Source of the DNA: Lautropia sp. SCN 69-89 | GTDB taxonomy: Bacteria > Pseudomonadota > Gammaproteobacteria > Burkholderiales > Burkholderiaceae_E | NCBI GenBank assembly: GCA_001724855.1 | Contig: MEED01000040.1 | Location: 1 to 56,517, forward strand | Direction of reading: 5' to 3' | Length of the DNA: 56,517 nt | In this document: piece after piece, positions 18,235 to 26,255 of the stretch | How the letters are laid out: each line of letters starts with the position of its first letter | Numbering within the stretch: the first letter of the stretch is position 1 | Notes under the pieces: model-generated | What the model was told of the DNA's origin: nothing | Database searches by the model: none | The model's input: only the letters and a program-made list of their open reading frames with translations | Translations under genes and position numbers: made by a program

Positions 18235-18717
18235 TCACAGTGCAGGCAAGCGGAGAGGCAAGATGCCGTGCACCAGTTGGTGCAGTTCGCTGCGCATCGC
18301 GAAGAGGTCGTCAGCGTTCAGCTCCAGCATCAGGTTGAGTGCGCCTTCATCGAGCGTAGGCCGCTCGCGGATTTCCAGCTCGCCCTTGACGTCCCAGCGC
18401 CGGGCTGAGCGCAGCTGCGCTTCGAACTGGCGGGTGAAACGGGCTTCATGGGGTAAGAGACCCAGGCCGCCGAGCAAGGTGATTTCGAACCACTGCCCAC
18501 CCTCATCGGCGTGGTACTTGTACCAAGCCTCGAAGAGCGCGAACTCGAACTCACTGAACAGCCAGCGCACGGAGATACGCGTGGGCGTTTGCCGGAACCG
18601 GCGTCGCTGGCGGGCAGGGCCCGACTCCATGTCGGTGCGCAGCACGGCTTCCTGGGGCGTGAGGCCATAGCCTTCGACCGAGGGCAGTGGCAGCGTGTTG
18701 GGCCAGGTGATGTTCAT
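18235..18717 (-). CDS. Minor tail protein (lambda M-like position)
   Basis: A 160-aa protein (MNITWPNTLPLPSVEGYGL at the start, then RRFRQTPTRISVRWLFSEFEFALFEAWY). Proteins with this pattern lie after the tape-measure gene in many siphoprophages and probably help build the tail tip, as lambda M does. The assignment rests mainly on position. Confidence 0.65.
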   Translation of the reverse strand: MNITWPNTLPLPSVEGYGLTPQEAVLRTDMESGPARQRRRFRQTPTRISVRWLFSEFEFALFEAWYKYHADEGGQWFEITLLGGLGLLPHEARFTRQFEAQLRSARRWDVKGELEIRERPTLDEGALNLMLELNADDLFAMRSELHQLVHGILPLRLPAL

Positions 18718-18727
18718 GCTAGCCTCT

Positions 18728-21349
18728 TCATCGCATAGCCCCCGCAGCCGGGTTCAGTCCGTAGCGGCGCTCCAAGGTCGGCGCCAAGCCGGAACCCTGG
18801 GAGATCGACCGGGCCATGCGCGCTTCCATCTGTTCGACGATGACATCGAGCCGGGTGCTGCCATCGGGCTGCTGTTGCTGCTCGACGCGGGTCTCGACGC
18901 CACTGGCGCGGTTGATCACATTAACTTCCACATTGACCTGCGGCTTGCCCGTCACGGCACCGCCCAAGGCACGCAACTGCCCCGGCGTGAAGACGGCCTC
19001 ACCCTGGCGGGCGATGATCGGTACTTCGCCTGAGACCAGGCCCCCGGTGTGAAATCGGCGTGCCCCGGCGAACACAGCGCCATCGACCTGCCGGGAAGGC
19101 AGGCCGTCGCTACCGAGCAGACCCCCGCTGTGCGCGATGTTGGCGTTCACGCCCATCAGATCCCCCGAGCCCAGGGGCAGCGCGGCACTGGCCGCCGGCG
19201 CAAAAAGGCTCATCGCAAAGTTCGCCAGCGGCAAAGTGATGGCGCGCTGGATCTGGATGCGGATCAGGTCGCTGATGATGGAGTTGGCCAGGCTGTTGAA
19301 GTCCAGCTTGCCCGTCATCACGAACTGGGTGAGCGAATCCTCCATGGATTTGAATGCTCCGGTCACCGCGCGCTCGGCCTGCTTGGCCGCATTCGTCGCG
19401 TCCTCGATATAGGTACGCAAGGCCGACTTGGCCCCGAACTCGGTGCTGCGCTGGTACTCGGCGTTGGCCCGAATGAGGTTTTCGACGATGGGTAGCTGAC
19501 GCGCCAGGGCGTCGTTGATGGCCTCGATGGTCTGGGTGCGCAGATCCGCATCCTGGATCTGACTGGCTTCCTTGCGCGCGGCGGCAGCAGACTTTTCCAA
19601 CTCGGCGCGGGTTTGCAGGACCGTGCGTTCACTCGCTGACAGGTCCAGCATCTCGCGCTGCAGCTGTACGCCTTCGATGCGCAGGCGGTTGCCGCCGATC
19701 AGGGTCTCGACGATCTTGCGGGCGTTGGCCTCTTCCTTCTCGTAAGCCTCGAAGGCTTTGTCTTTATCCTTCTGGCGCTCAATGGCTTCGAGCACCTGGA
19801 TGTATTTCTCGGCTTCGACGGCCACACCCTTGTAGCCCTTGGCTTCGATCTGCATGGCGCGGGCACGCAGTTCAGCGGCTTCGCCCTCTTGGGTGCGGGT
19901 CAGTCGCGAGCGCAGTTGATTGAGGAAGGCTTCGCCTTCGTTAAGTTTTTCTGCGGGCTTGGATTTCTCGAAGCCGGAGAGATCCAATGCCGGGCGTGCC
20001 TTCTTGGGTAGGGTCGGCAGGAACTTGTCGTAGATCGCCTGGACCTCCTTGGCCTGCGCCTCGGTGTCCAGCACGAATTTCTGTCCCATGACGCGGACGG
20101 TGCGGCGCTGCTCGTCAAAGAACTTGGCAACCCGGTCGGCGTAGCCCGGGTTTTGATTGATGTTGAAGAGCCGGTCATTGGCGGCACGCACATAGTCGTC
20201 ACGTGCCGTTTGCAGTTTGGCGATTTCGGCATCGATGGCCTTGGGGTCCAATCCCATCGCCTTGCCCGAGCGCAGCATGTCCGTCTTGAACCAGGTCTCA
20301 ATGTCCTTGCCGACCACCGACAGGCTGTCAAACGGTTGGGCAATGACCCGCTTCAAGAGTACGGCCGACTCGGCGATGAAGGCCAGGCCCGATGCAACGG
20401 ACTCGAGGAAGGTGATGGTGGCATCCCGGTTGGCCGTAATGCGCTGCAACTCATTGCTGAAGCTGCCCGTCTCGGTCTGCGCCAGGATCACCTGCTCAGT
20501 GAAGTCGGCCAAGATCGGAATGACCGCGGCACCGACCTGGCGCTGCACGCCCTCGAAGATGGCCGACAGACGCGTCAGGTTGTCGTTGAAGACTTCTGAT
20601 GCGCGGGCCACGTCTTCTGACATCACGAGACCCAGGCGCTGGGCTTCTTCCATCAGCGCGGTGATGCCTTCACGCCCCTGGTTCAGGAACGGAATGATGG
20701 TCAGACCTTCCTTGCCGAAGAGCTTGACGGCCAGTGCGGCCTTGTCCGCACCATCCGGCATGTCGGCGAATTTCTCGGCCAGATCGAGCAGCACGGCTTC
20801 GGTGGGACGGATTTGTCCCTGCGCATCTGTGGCCGAGATACCCAAGGCCTTCAAGGCGGCGCTGCCCTCTTGACCATTGACTTGGGTGTCGAACATGGCA
20901 ACTGACAGTTTCTGTAGCGCCTTGGTCAGTCCCTCCGTGGTGACATCCGACAGCTTGGCCGCGTAGTCCAGCGCGGTGAGCGCTTCGACAGAGACACCGG
21001 TTTTTTGCGAAAGCTTGAAGAACTCGTCGCCAACCCGGGCCACCGGCATGACCAGGGCGGTGATGCCCACGCCCAAAGCAGCGATGCTGGCGCCGGCGAT
21101 CAGACCAGCAGGCCCGAGTTTGCCGAGTACCGAACCCAACAGACCCAGACGCTCGGTTGCGGCTTCGAGCTGGAATTTCGCATCGTTGGCTGCAGACGAC
21201 AGCAGTTTCAGACCACCAGAGGCTGGCGTGGCTGCCGCCTCGATTTTCTTGAGCGAGCGCTCCCCCTTTTCACCAATCTCGGACAGTTCGGCTTTGACCT
21301 TGCCGCCGTCGACCACGGACAGGCGGATGGAGAGGTTGCGTTCGGCCAT
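18728..21349 (-). CDS. Tail tape measure protein
   Basis: An 873-aa lambda H-like protein that sets tail length. The N-terminal third has a glycine/alanine-rich hydrophobic region (GLIAGASIAALGVGITALV) and the tape-measure pattern SVEALTALDYAAKLSDV, KLFGKEGLTIIPFLNQG. The middle is long and helical. The C-terminus carries FVMTGKLDFNSLANSIISDL and a hydrophobic segment, as in lambda H. It is preceded by the tail chaperones, as usual. Confidence 0.92.
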   Translation of the reverse strand: MAERNLSIRLSVVDGGKVKAELSEIGEKGERSLKKIEAAATPASGGLKLLSSAANDAKFQLEAATERLGLLGSVLGKLGPAGLIAGASIAALGVGITALVMPVARVGDEFFKLSQKTGVSVEALTALDYAAKLSDVTTEGLTKALQKLSVAMFDTQVNGQEGSAALKALGISATDAQGQIRPTEAVLLDLAEKFADMPDGADKAALAVKLFGKEGLTIIPFLNQGREGITALMEEAQRLGLVMSEDVARASEVFNDNLTRLSAIFEGVQRQVGAAVIPILADFTEQVILAQTETGSFSNELQRITANRDATITFLESVASGLAFIAESAVLLKRVIAQPFDSLSVVGKDIETWFKTDMLRSGKAMGLDPKAIDAEIAKLQTARDDYVRAANDRLFNINQNPGYADRVAKFFDEQRRTVRVMGQKFVLDTEAQAKEVQAIYDKFLPTLPKKARPALDLSGFEKSKPAEKLNEGEAFLNQLRSRLTRTQEGEAAELRARAMQIEAKGYKGVAVEAEKYIQVLEAIERQKDKDKAFEAYEKEEANARKIVETLIGGNRLRIEGVQLQREMLDLSASERTVLQTRAELEKSAAAARKEASQIQDADLRTQTIEAINDALARQLPIVENLIRANAEYQRSTEFGAKSALRTYIEDATNAAKQAERAVTGAFKSMEDSLTQFVMTGKLDFNSLANSIISDLIRIQIQRAITLPLANFAMSLFAPAASAALPLGSGDLMGVNANIAHSGGLLGSDGLPSRQVDGAVFAGARRFHTGGLVSGEVPIIARQGEAVFTPGQLRALGGAVTGKPQVNVEVNVINRASGVETRVEQQQQPDGSTRLDVIVEQMEARMARSISQGSGLAPTLERRYGLNPAAGAMR

Positions 21350-21385
21350 GGAAAGAAGAAATCCGATATCGGGTGAGTCGTAGGT

Positions 21386-21709
21386 CTATGTGTCTTGTTG
21401 CAGGGTGCTCATCAGGCCCGCCTCGACTGCCGGGAAGAGGTCGATCGCTGTGGCCTTGTCCAACCCGGTGCAATCGCAGGCCAGCATCCAGGCATTGAGA
21501 TCGAGCCCCACCACCCTGCCTTGCGCCATGCGCAGCTGGCTGGCACAGATGTCAATCGCACTGGCGGCTTGCCAGCCTTCCAGGCTCTCGGGCGCGTTCA
21601 TGGTGTACGGGCACTCGGGGCACGGCACAGGACAGCTTTGAAGACAGGCGCTGCAATAGCTCGGCCCGCCACCGAAGTGCCATGCGGTGCGGGCCTTCAG
21701 GCGTTTTTT
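21386..21709 (-). CDS. Tail assembly chaperone, frameshift extension (lambda T-like)
   Basis: This frame has no start of its own next to the chaperone gene. A -1 slip at A AAA AAC joins the 3' end of the upstream gene to it, giving KKRLKARTAWHFGGGPS and a cysteine cluster (YCSACLQSC, PCPECPY). It then continues as an 80-residue domain ending MSTLQQDT. The fused protein would be the gpG-T equivalent that coats the tape measure during tail assembly. The cysteine knuckles suggest metal binding. Confidence 0.82.
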   Translation of the reverse strand, partial: KKRLKARTAWHFGGGPSYCSACLQSCPVPCPECPYTMNAPESLEGWQAASAIDICASQLRMAQGRVVGLDLNAWMLACDCTGLDKATAIDLFPAVEAGLMSTLQQDT

Positions 21710-22047
21710 TCTGAATCGAGGGCGTAGAGGCCAGCGAGGTATTCACGTTCGAAGGCGTCCGCCAGGAGCCAGTGCTCCATCAGCGCCGCCACACCCTCGG
21801 GCGTGACAGCAGCGGGTTTGCCCTTGTCGTCAGCCACACCTTCCCAGGCCAGCACGGCCAGCTTGGCCAGTTCCGTGATGAGCGTCGCCGTGCGCTCACC
21901 GGCAGCAGCGGTATCGGTGCCGGCAACTTTGGAGGCGGCATGGCGTGCTGCCATCACCAGGGCAGTCGTGGCGGGACGTACTTGTAGGCGAACGCCTGCG
22001 GCCAGGGTGATCCAGTGCGGCTCACGCGGGAGATTGAGTTTGATCAT
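21697..22047 (-). CDS. Tail assembly chaperone (lambda G-like)
   Basis: A 116-aa protein (MIKLNLPREPHWITLAAGVRL start, YLAGLYALDSEKNA end) between the tail tube and tape-measure genes. Siphophages make a short chaperone and a longer -1 frameshifted version from this position in a fixed ratio. Here the last codons (GAA AAA AAC) contain the slippery site. The start at 22047 is preferred over an upstream in-frame start that overlaps the tail-tube gene. Confidence 0.82.
   Translation of the reverse strand: MIKLNLPREPHWITLAAGVRLQVRPATTALVMAARHAASKVAGTDTAAAGERTATLITELAKLAVLAWEGVADDKGKPAAVTPEGVAALMEHWLLADAFEREYLAGLYALDSEKNA
21703..21709 (-). promoter_or_regulatory. Programmed -1 frameshift heptamer A AAA AAC
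   Basis: The heptamer is read in the zero frame as A AAA AAC just before the chaperone stop (AAC GCC TGA). Slipping back one base gives AAA AAA CGC CTG and opens a continuous frame of about 107 codons. The site fits the X XXY YYZ rule and lies exactly where siphophages keep it. Confidence 0.85.
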
Positions 22048-22067
22048 GAGAAACCTCGGTCGGGTTA

Positions 22068-23006
22068 TCAGTAGGAAGAGACGTCGTTCACCAGTTCGAC
22101 GGTGAACATGCGCGCCACGCTGGTGGCCTTGGCGGCTTGCCACTCGAAAGTGGCCTGGATGCCGCCGGGCCCGGAGATAGAGAGCTTGGGCTTGGGCAGA
22201 TAGACCTCATGGGCGATGAAGGTCAGCCGGTGATCGGCATCGATCGCGTAGCCGAAGGTCAATTCCAGCGGCGTGTTGTTCGTGGCAGCATCGATCAGCG
22301 TGGTGTCGGCAAAGCGCACTTCCAGGTTGCCGGTGAGACTGGCCACCGTCGGGTCCGCACCGTCGATCTTGCCGTCGGATCGGATGGTCTCGATGCGCTC
22401 GAGGTTGTTGGCATAGGTCAGCTGCGCCGAAACCACGTTGCCCAGCGCCTGGCCTTCTCGGAGGATTTGGCCTTGAAACTGGTTGAAGCGCTGCAAGTCA
22501 AGGGTGCTGGACGTGTCATCCAGCGTCGCTGTGCGGCGCACCTCGCCCTGGGCCACCAGACCGACCGTGGCATTCGCGGCTCCCGAGCGGGCGAAGCCCA
22601 CCTGCAGGCTATTGACCATCACGCCAGAGGCCACGAACCAGGCCGGGATATCCGGCAGACCCGTTTCCAGGGTGAGGCTGGGCAGGCTCGGTTTGCCGGA
22701 AGCAAAGGTGTGGGTGACCACGCCCGCTCCCACCGAGGTGGGCTCGCCCAACAAGGCTTTGAGCCAAAGACCGATGTGCCGCACATCCAGCGGCACAACC
22801 ATGTCGCCTTCGACCTTGATCACGTCGCGGATCGGCGCACTCGGGTCGCGTCCGAGGCCGATCAAGTCGTTGGCGATCAGCCCCTGTTCGGACCCGAGAG
22901 AGGTGGATACAAAGGGCAGCTGCCAGTAGCCATCTACCGGGGTGCTGCCATAGGGGGATTCGAACGCGGCCAAGAGGCTGGCGTTCGCGCCGTAGGCACG
23001 GGCCAT
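22068..23006 (-). CDS. Major tail tube protein
   Basis: A 312-aa protein: MARAYGANASLLAAFESPYGSTP at its start, then GLIANDLIGLGRDPSAPIRDV, and a C-terminal domain ending AKATSVARMFTVELVNDV. This is the pattern of siphophage major tail proteins that stack in hexameric rings. It lies between the tail terminator and the chaperones, as expected. Confidence 0.82.
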   Translation of the reverse strand: MARAYGANASLLAAFESPYGSTPVDGYWQLPFVSTSLGSEQGLIANDLIGLGRDPSAPIRDVIKVEGDMVVPLDVRHIGLWLKALLGEPTSVGAGVVTHTFASGKPSLPSLTLETGLPDIPAWFVASGVMVNSLQVGFARSGAANATVGLVAQGEVRRTATLDDTSSTLDLQRFNQFQGQILREGQALGNVVSAQLTYANNLERIETIRSDGKIDGADPTVASLTGNLEVRFADTTLIDAATNNTPLELTFGYAIDADHRLTFIAHEVYLPKPKLSISGPGGIQATFEWQAAKATSVARMFTVELVNDVSSY

Positions 23007-23030
23007 ACAGAACTCCTTGTGGATGTGATT

Positions 23031-23462
23031 TCAGGAAAGCGGACCGGCACTGCTGTAGTGCAGGACCACGGGCAACAGGCAGGCCTTGATGCCACTCGTG
23101 CCTTCGGGGGCCAGTTCATCGAACTTCGGCTGACCGATTTCGGCGTACGCGACGACACCGGCGAGCGTCCGGTCGGCTTCGATCAAGGCGGCGAACTCGG
23201 TGAGCAGGCCATCCATGCGGGCATCGCGCGCAGTGGCATCCGGATCGGCGACAAACAGTTCGATGGCCACCTGGTGCTGCCAGTGGTAGGTCAGCGGCGA
23301 GAGCGACACCTCGGGCTCGCCCATCTCGCCGTCGCGCAGAATCGCCATGGCGTGGTCTGCGATGCGCTCGGGCAAGGCGGTATTGCGTTTGACCGCTGTT
23401 CCCAAGGACAACTGGCCGAGGACCGCGAACAGTGCGCCGATGGCGTTCTCTCTTTGGCTCAT
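23031..23462 (-). CDS. Tail terminator-like protein (lambda U position)
   Basis: A 143-aa protein (AIGALFAVLGQLSLGTAVKRN; YHWQHQVAIELFVADPDA; CLLPVVLHYSS). Its size and place between the neck proteins and the tail tube match the tail terminator/completion proteins that cap the tube. The sequence family is not one I can name with certainty. Confidence 0.7.
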   Translation of the reverse strand: MSQRENAIGALFAVLGQLSLGTAVKRNTALPERIADHAMAILRDGEMGEPEVSLSPLTYHWQHQVAIELFVADPDATARDARMDGLLTEFAALIEADRTLAGVVAYAEIGQPKFDELAPEGTSGIKACLLPVVLHYSSAGPLS

Positions 23463-24121
23463 GACGTTGCCCCTTTGCGGTCGGCTTCATCGAAACGGTT
23501 GGCAATGCGCTGGGCCAGCGTGCTGATCCAGCGACGCGCGCTGCGGTCGATGTCGAATTTCTTCTTCAGGGTCACTTGGGGCACCAGCAGGAACATCGGC
23601 ACCGTCACCAGCCCTCGGCCAGTGGTCTGGGCCTTTTGTGAGGCGGCCGAGAAACCGCCGCGTTGGCCTTGGCGGACGCGCTGGTTTTCTGCGACGAGCA
23701 GCGACGGTTTGCCTCGACGGTAGATGAAACGCAGGCGCTGCCCGCGGAGCTTTTCCCAAAGACCGGGGGTCATGCGTTTGCCGCGTGGCCCCTTGCCGGC
23801 AGCCGGCAGCGGGATCGCCAGCCAGAATCCATCCTTGGAACGGATCGTCGCGCCCTGGTCATGTGCGCCGACGATGACGGGTGCCCGGCTGTAGACCAGA
23901 CCCGCCGCCTTGATGCTCATCTGCCCCTTGGGATAGACCTCGCCGCGCCAGGTGTTGGCCAAGCGCTGGCCCAAGCCTGCACCGGTGATCTGGCTGCGCA
24001 GCTCGGTCTTGAGGCCATCGGTGGCTTCACGAATCGAGTGCGTCACCGCCTGCTCGGCAATTCGCACTTCATCGGCCAGCATCTGGTCCAAGTCGCCAGA
24101 CAGGGCAGCTTGCAATCTCAT
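23459..24121 (-). CDS. Neck/tail completion protein (DUF6441-like)
   Basis: A 220-aa basic protein (YPKGQMSIKAAGLVYSRAPVI, a GKGPRGKRMTPGLWEKL stretch, VPMFLLVPQVTLKKKFDI). It resembles DUF6441 phage proteins, which occur where lambda Z lies, between head-tail joining and tail terminator genes. Four-base overlaps with both neighbours fit a tightly coupled morphogenesis operon. Confidence 0.65.
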   Translation of the reverse strand: MRLQAALSGDLDQMLADEVRIAEQAVTHSIREATDGLKTELRSQITGAGLGQRLANTWRGEVYPKGQMSIKAAGLVYSRAPVIVGAHDQGATIRSKDGFWLAIPLPAAGKGPRGKRMTPGLWEKLRGQRLRFIYRRGKPSLLVAENQRVRQGQRGGFSAASQKAQTTGRGLVTVPMFLLVPQVTLKKKFDIDRSARRWISTLAQRIANRFDEADRKGATS

Positions 24122-24426
24122 ACCGGAGCTCCGGTCAGCGTCCAGATCAAGCGATCCCGATCAGCCAGGGGTTCACCCACCACCTGGTAGGTCTGGCCGG
24201 TGACGGTGAAGCGCTCACCTTCGCAGGGAGATGCCACGTCGCGGGCCATCACATCAAAGCGGTGGGTGGCCACCACCAGCCGGGTGTCGCCGAAGGACTC
24301 GATGACATCCGGTGTCTTGGCGATAAACCGGGTGGCAATCTTTCGACCATCGGCCAGCCAGTAGGTGCCAGGCACCCCCAGTCGGGCGAACAGGCGTGCA
24401 ACGGCCCTCTCGAAGGCGCTTTGCAT
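24118..24426 (-). CDS. Head-tail joining protein (lambda FII-like)
   Basis: A 102-aa protein (MQSAFERAVARLFARLGVPGTYW; GERFTVTGQTYQVVGEPLADRDRLIWTLT) resembling the small beta-barrel head-tail attachment proteins of the lambda FII type. It follows the major capsid gene and precedes the Z-like gene. Confidence 0.72.
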   Translation of the reverse strand: MQSAFERAVARLFARLGVPGTYWLADGRKIATRFIAKTPDVIESFGDTRLVVATHRFDVMARDVASPCEGERFTVTGQTYQVVGEPLADRDRLIWTLTGAPV

Positions 24427-24435
24427 GAGCCGTGA

Positions 24436-25452
24436 TCACGCCGAGGTCAGTTTCACCAGCACGCCAGGACGGTGACACATGGGCAGCGGATTGCTCTGCG
24501 TGTGCAGGTCGGTGCCACGGTCGAACTGGCGCGGCGCCTGTTTCGCGTACAGAGACTGGCCCAGCGTGTTGACCGTCTCGTTGAAGTCGGCTGGCGCGAA
24601 GTAAGTACCAAAGGTGTCGACGGTGCCGAGCGGAAATGCATGGGCCTCACCTGCTGCAATGAAGCGACGGGTGCCAAGCTCCCCATTGGCTTGCAGGTAA
24701 GCGGCTTGGCCCCGGTACTCCTCGAAGGTGACACCCGCGTAGGTGAAGCCCGAGCGCACGTCGTTGATGAGCACTGCGCCTTGCTGCCAGTTGGTGTAGG
24801 CGGTCTTGACCTCCTTGTGGGTGGTCAGCGCCCGGAAGAATTCTGGCGAGCAAAGCACATGCACCCCGGTCATGAATTCCCCCTGCAGGGCGTCCTCTAT
24901 TTTGGTGAGCAGGTCGTAGCAGTGGCCCTTGACCTCGCTGTTGCCATTGGCCAGATCGAAGTTGACCGATTGCGGCGTGATCTGGAATTCGGTGAACAGG
25001 TTGCTGATGACGCTGCCGTCGGCATCCAGGATCTCACCCTTCAATGCACCCATGCGCAGATGCTCGAGCGTGATGGCGTGCTTGTTGCGCATGGTCTCCA
25101 GGTGACGAGCGAGCACGCCGGAGATGGCCTCCATCTCGGTTTCCGACCCGAAAGCGCGGATGCCCTGGACTTCCTCGGGCAGCACCACGTCGTCGTGGGG
25201 AATATGCGGAATCACGAAGGAGCGCAGCTTTCGCTTGCCACGCTCGCCGACTGTGCCGGGCGAGCCAGGCGGCTTGGTGGGCAGCAGGTTGAGCTTGCCG
25301 GCGTACTCCTCGACGATGATCTGTCGGGTGCGCACGGGCTTGGCCGGGAACAAGTTCAAAGCCTCCAGGCGGCCGTAGCGGTTGGGGATGAGGTTGATGG
25401 CGGCGGTGAGGCTGGCCATCGAGAAACCGGGGTTCAGAAACGGGTTGTTCAT
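24436..25452 (-). CDS. Major capsid protein (lambda E-like)
   Basis: A 338-aa capsid protein of the lambda gpE type: INLIPNRYGRLEALNLFP and VRTRQIIVEEYAGKLNLLP near the N-terminus, TYAGVTFEEYRG and GEAHAFPLGTVDTFGTYFAPADF in the C-terminal half. These are hallmark lines of the family. ATG at 25452 is chosen over an in-frame start 34 codons upstream because it has TGGAG before it and lies just after an intergenic hairpin. Confidence 0.93.
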   Translation of the reverse strand: MNNPFLNPGFSMASLTAAINLIPNRYGRLEALNLFPAKPVRTRQIIVEEYAGKLNLLPTKPPGSPGTVGERGKRKLRSFVIPHIPHDDVVLPEEVQGIRAFGSETEMEAISGVLARHLETMRNKHAITLEHLRMGALKGEILDADGSVISNLFTEFQITPQSVNFDLANGNSEVKGHCYDLLTKIEDALQGEFMTGVHVLCSPEFFRALTTHKEVKTAYTNWQQGAVLINDVRSGFTYAGVTFEEYRGQAAYLQANGELGTRRFIAAGEAHAFPLGTVDTFGTYFAPADFNETVNTLGQSLYAKQAPRQFDRGTDLHTQSNPLPMCHRPGVLVKLTSA

Positions 25453-25473
25453 TCGGGGCTCCAGAAATGACGA

Positions 25474-25504
25474 AACCCGCGCAAGCCAGATGGCCAGGCG
25501 GGTT
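25474..25504 (-). terminator. Hairpin between decoration and major capsid genes
   Basis: AACCCGC at 25474-25480 pairs with GCGGGTT at 25498-25504. On the minus strand only three T follow, so this is at most a weak terminator. It could be an attenuator or an RNA-processing point that sets capsid expression. Confidence 0.45.
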
Positions 25505-25540
25505 CTAGGGGATGGAAGGGCGGACTGTTTGTGGCGGAGG

Positions 25541-25879
25541 TCAGGCGGATTCACGCACCAGCACGCCGCGCTCGGCCAATTGCTGCTCGTAAGCCGTGCG
25601 CTGGGCGCCGGTGAGTGCGATCGGCCAGACCAGCGCGGTCTTGGCCACGATGGCGTGGCGGGCGATCAGGATGGCATCGCTGCGGTCGGCGTAGGTGGCA
25701 TCGATGGCGTTGGCCAGCACCCCAATGGCTGCCTCGGTACCGTCTGTGGCGGCCGGGTCGATGGCGTAGTGCTTGCCATCGCTGGCATTGCGGCCGAGTA
25801 CCGTGCCCAAGGGCAGGTTCTGGCCAGCGGCGATGGTGGCAACGTCACGCGAATAGCGGTTGGGGGCTTCGTACTTCAA
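25541..25879 (-). CDS. Head decoration protein (lambda D-like), start uncertain
   Basis: The product is recognisable as a head decoration protein: NRYSRDVATIAAGQNLPLG, GRNASDGKHYAIDPAATDG, ALVWPIALTGAQR and a C-terminal GVLVRE. Homologues begin about 12-15 residues earlier, but the matching frame there (DAPLPNNLGDLL) has no ATG or GTG before it meets the end of the protease gene. The only in-frame candidate is the TTG at 25879, which has no clear ribosome site. Either the start is unusual or a few bases are missing near 25918. Confidence 0.75.
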   Translation of the reverse strand: MKYEAPNRYSRDVATIAAGQNLPLGTVLGRNASDGKHYAIDPAATDGTEAAIGVLANAIDATYADRSDAILIARHAIVAKTALVWPIALTGAQRTAYEQQLAERGVLVRESA

Positions 25880-25910
25880 CAGGTCGCCGAGGTTGTTTGG
25901 AAGGGGTGCG

Positions 25911-26255
25911 TCAGGCTTGAGCCGTGAGCTTTTTGACGGCGGCCACGATGGGCGAGGCTTCCGGGCGGTCGAGGTTTTGCGTACCGGCATCCACGGTGAT
26001 GGTCGAGCGGATGTCACCGGCTTCCGAACGTGTGGCACGGGCATCAATGAGCACACGCCGGACATCGGCCTCAGTCTTGCCAGCCGCGATGAACTCGGCG
26101 GCGCGCTCAGGGCAACCAGCCAACAGGCAAACCTCGGCAATCGCTTGCGCGGATTGCGTCACTTGGCGGCGAGCTTCGCTGACTAGCTTTTCTGCTTCTG
26201 CGAGATCGATGGTGTCGGCCACGGGGTTTTGAGGGGTGTCCTGGGTATCAGGCAT
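25911..26255 (-). CDS. Nested scaffolding protein (lambda Nu3-like), in frame with the protease
   Basis: An in-frame ATG at 26255 (MPDTQDTPQNPVAD) follows AAGGAG at seven-base spacing, the best ribosome site in the head module. It would give a 114-aa helical protein (DLAEAEKLVSEARRQVTQSA) identical to the C-terminus of the protease. Its position and composition match Nu3-type scaffolds. No direct evidence of expression can be seen. Confidence 0.7.
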   Translation of the reverse strand: MPDTQDTPQNPVADTIDLAEAEKLVSEARRQVTQSAQAIAEVCLLAGCPERAAEFIAAGKTEADVRRVLIDARATRSEAGDIRSTITVDAGTQNLDRPEASPIVAAVKKLTAQA

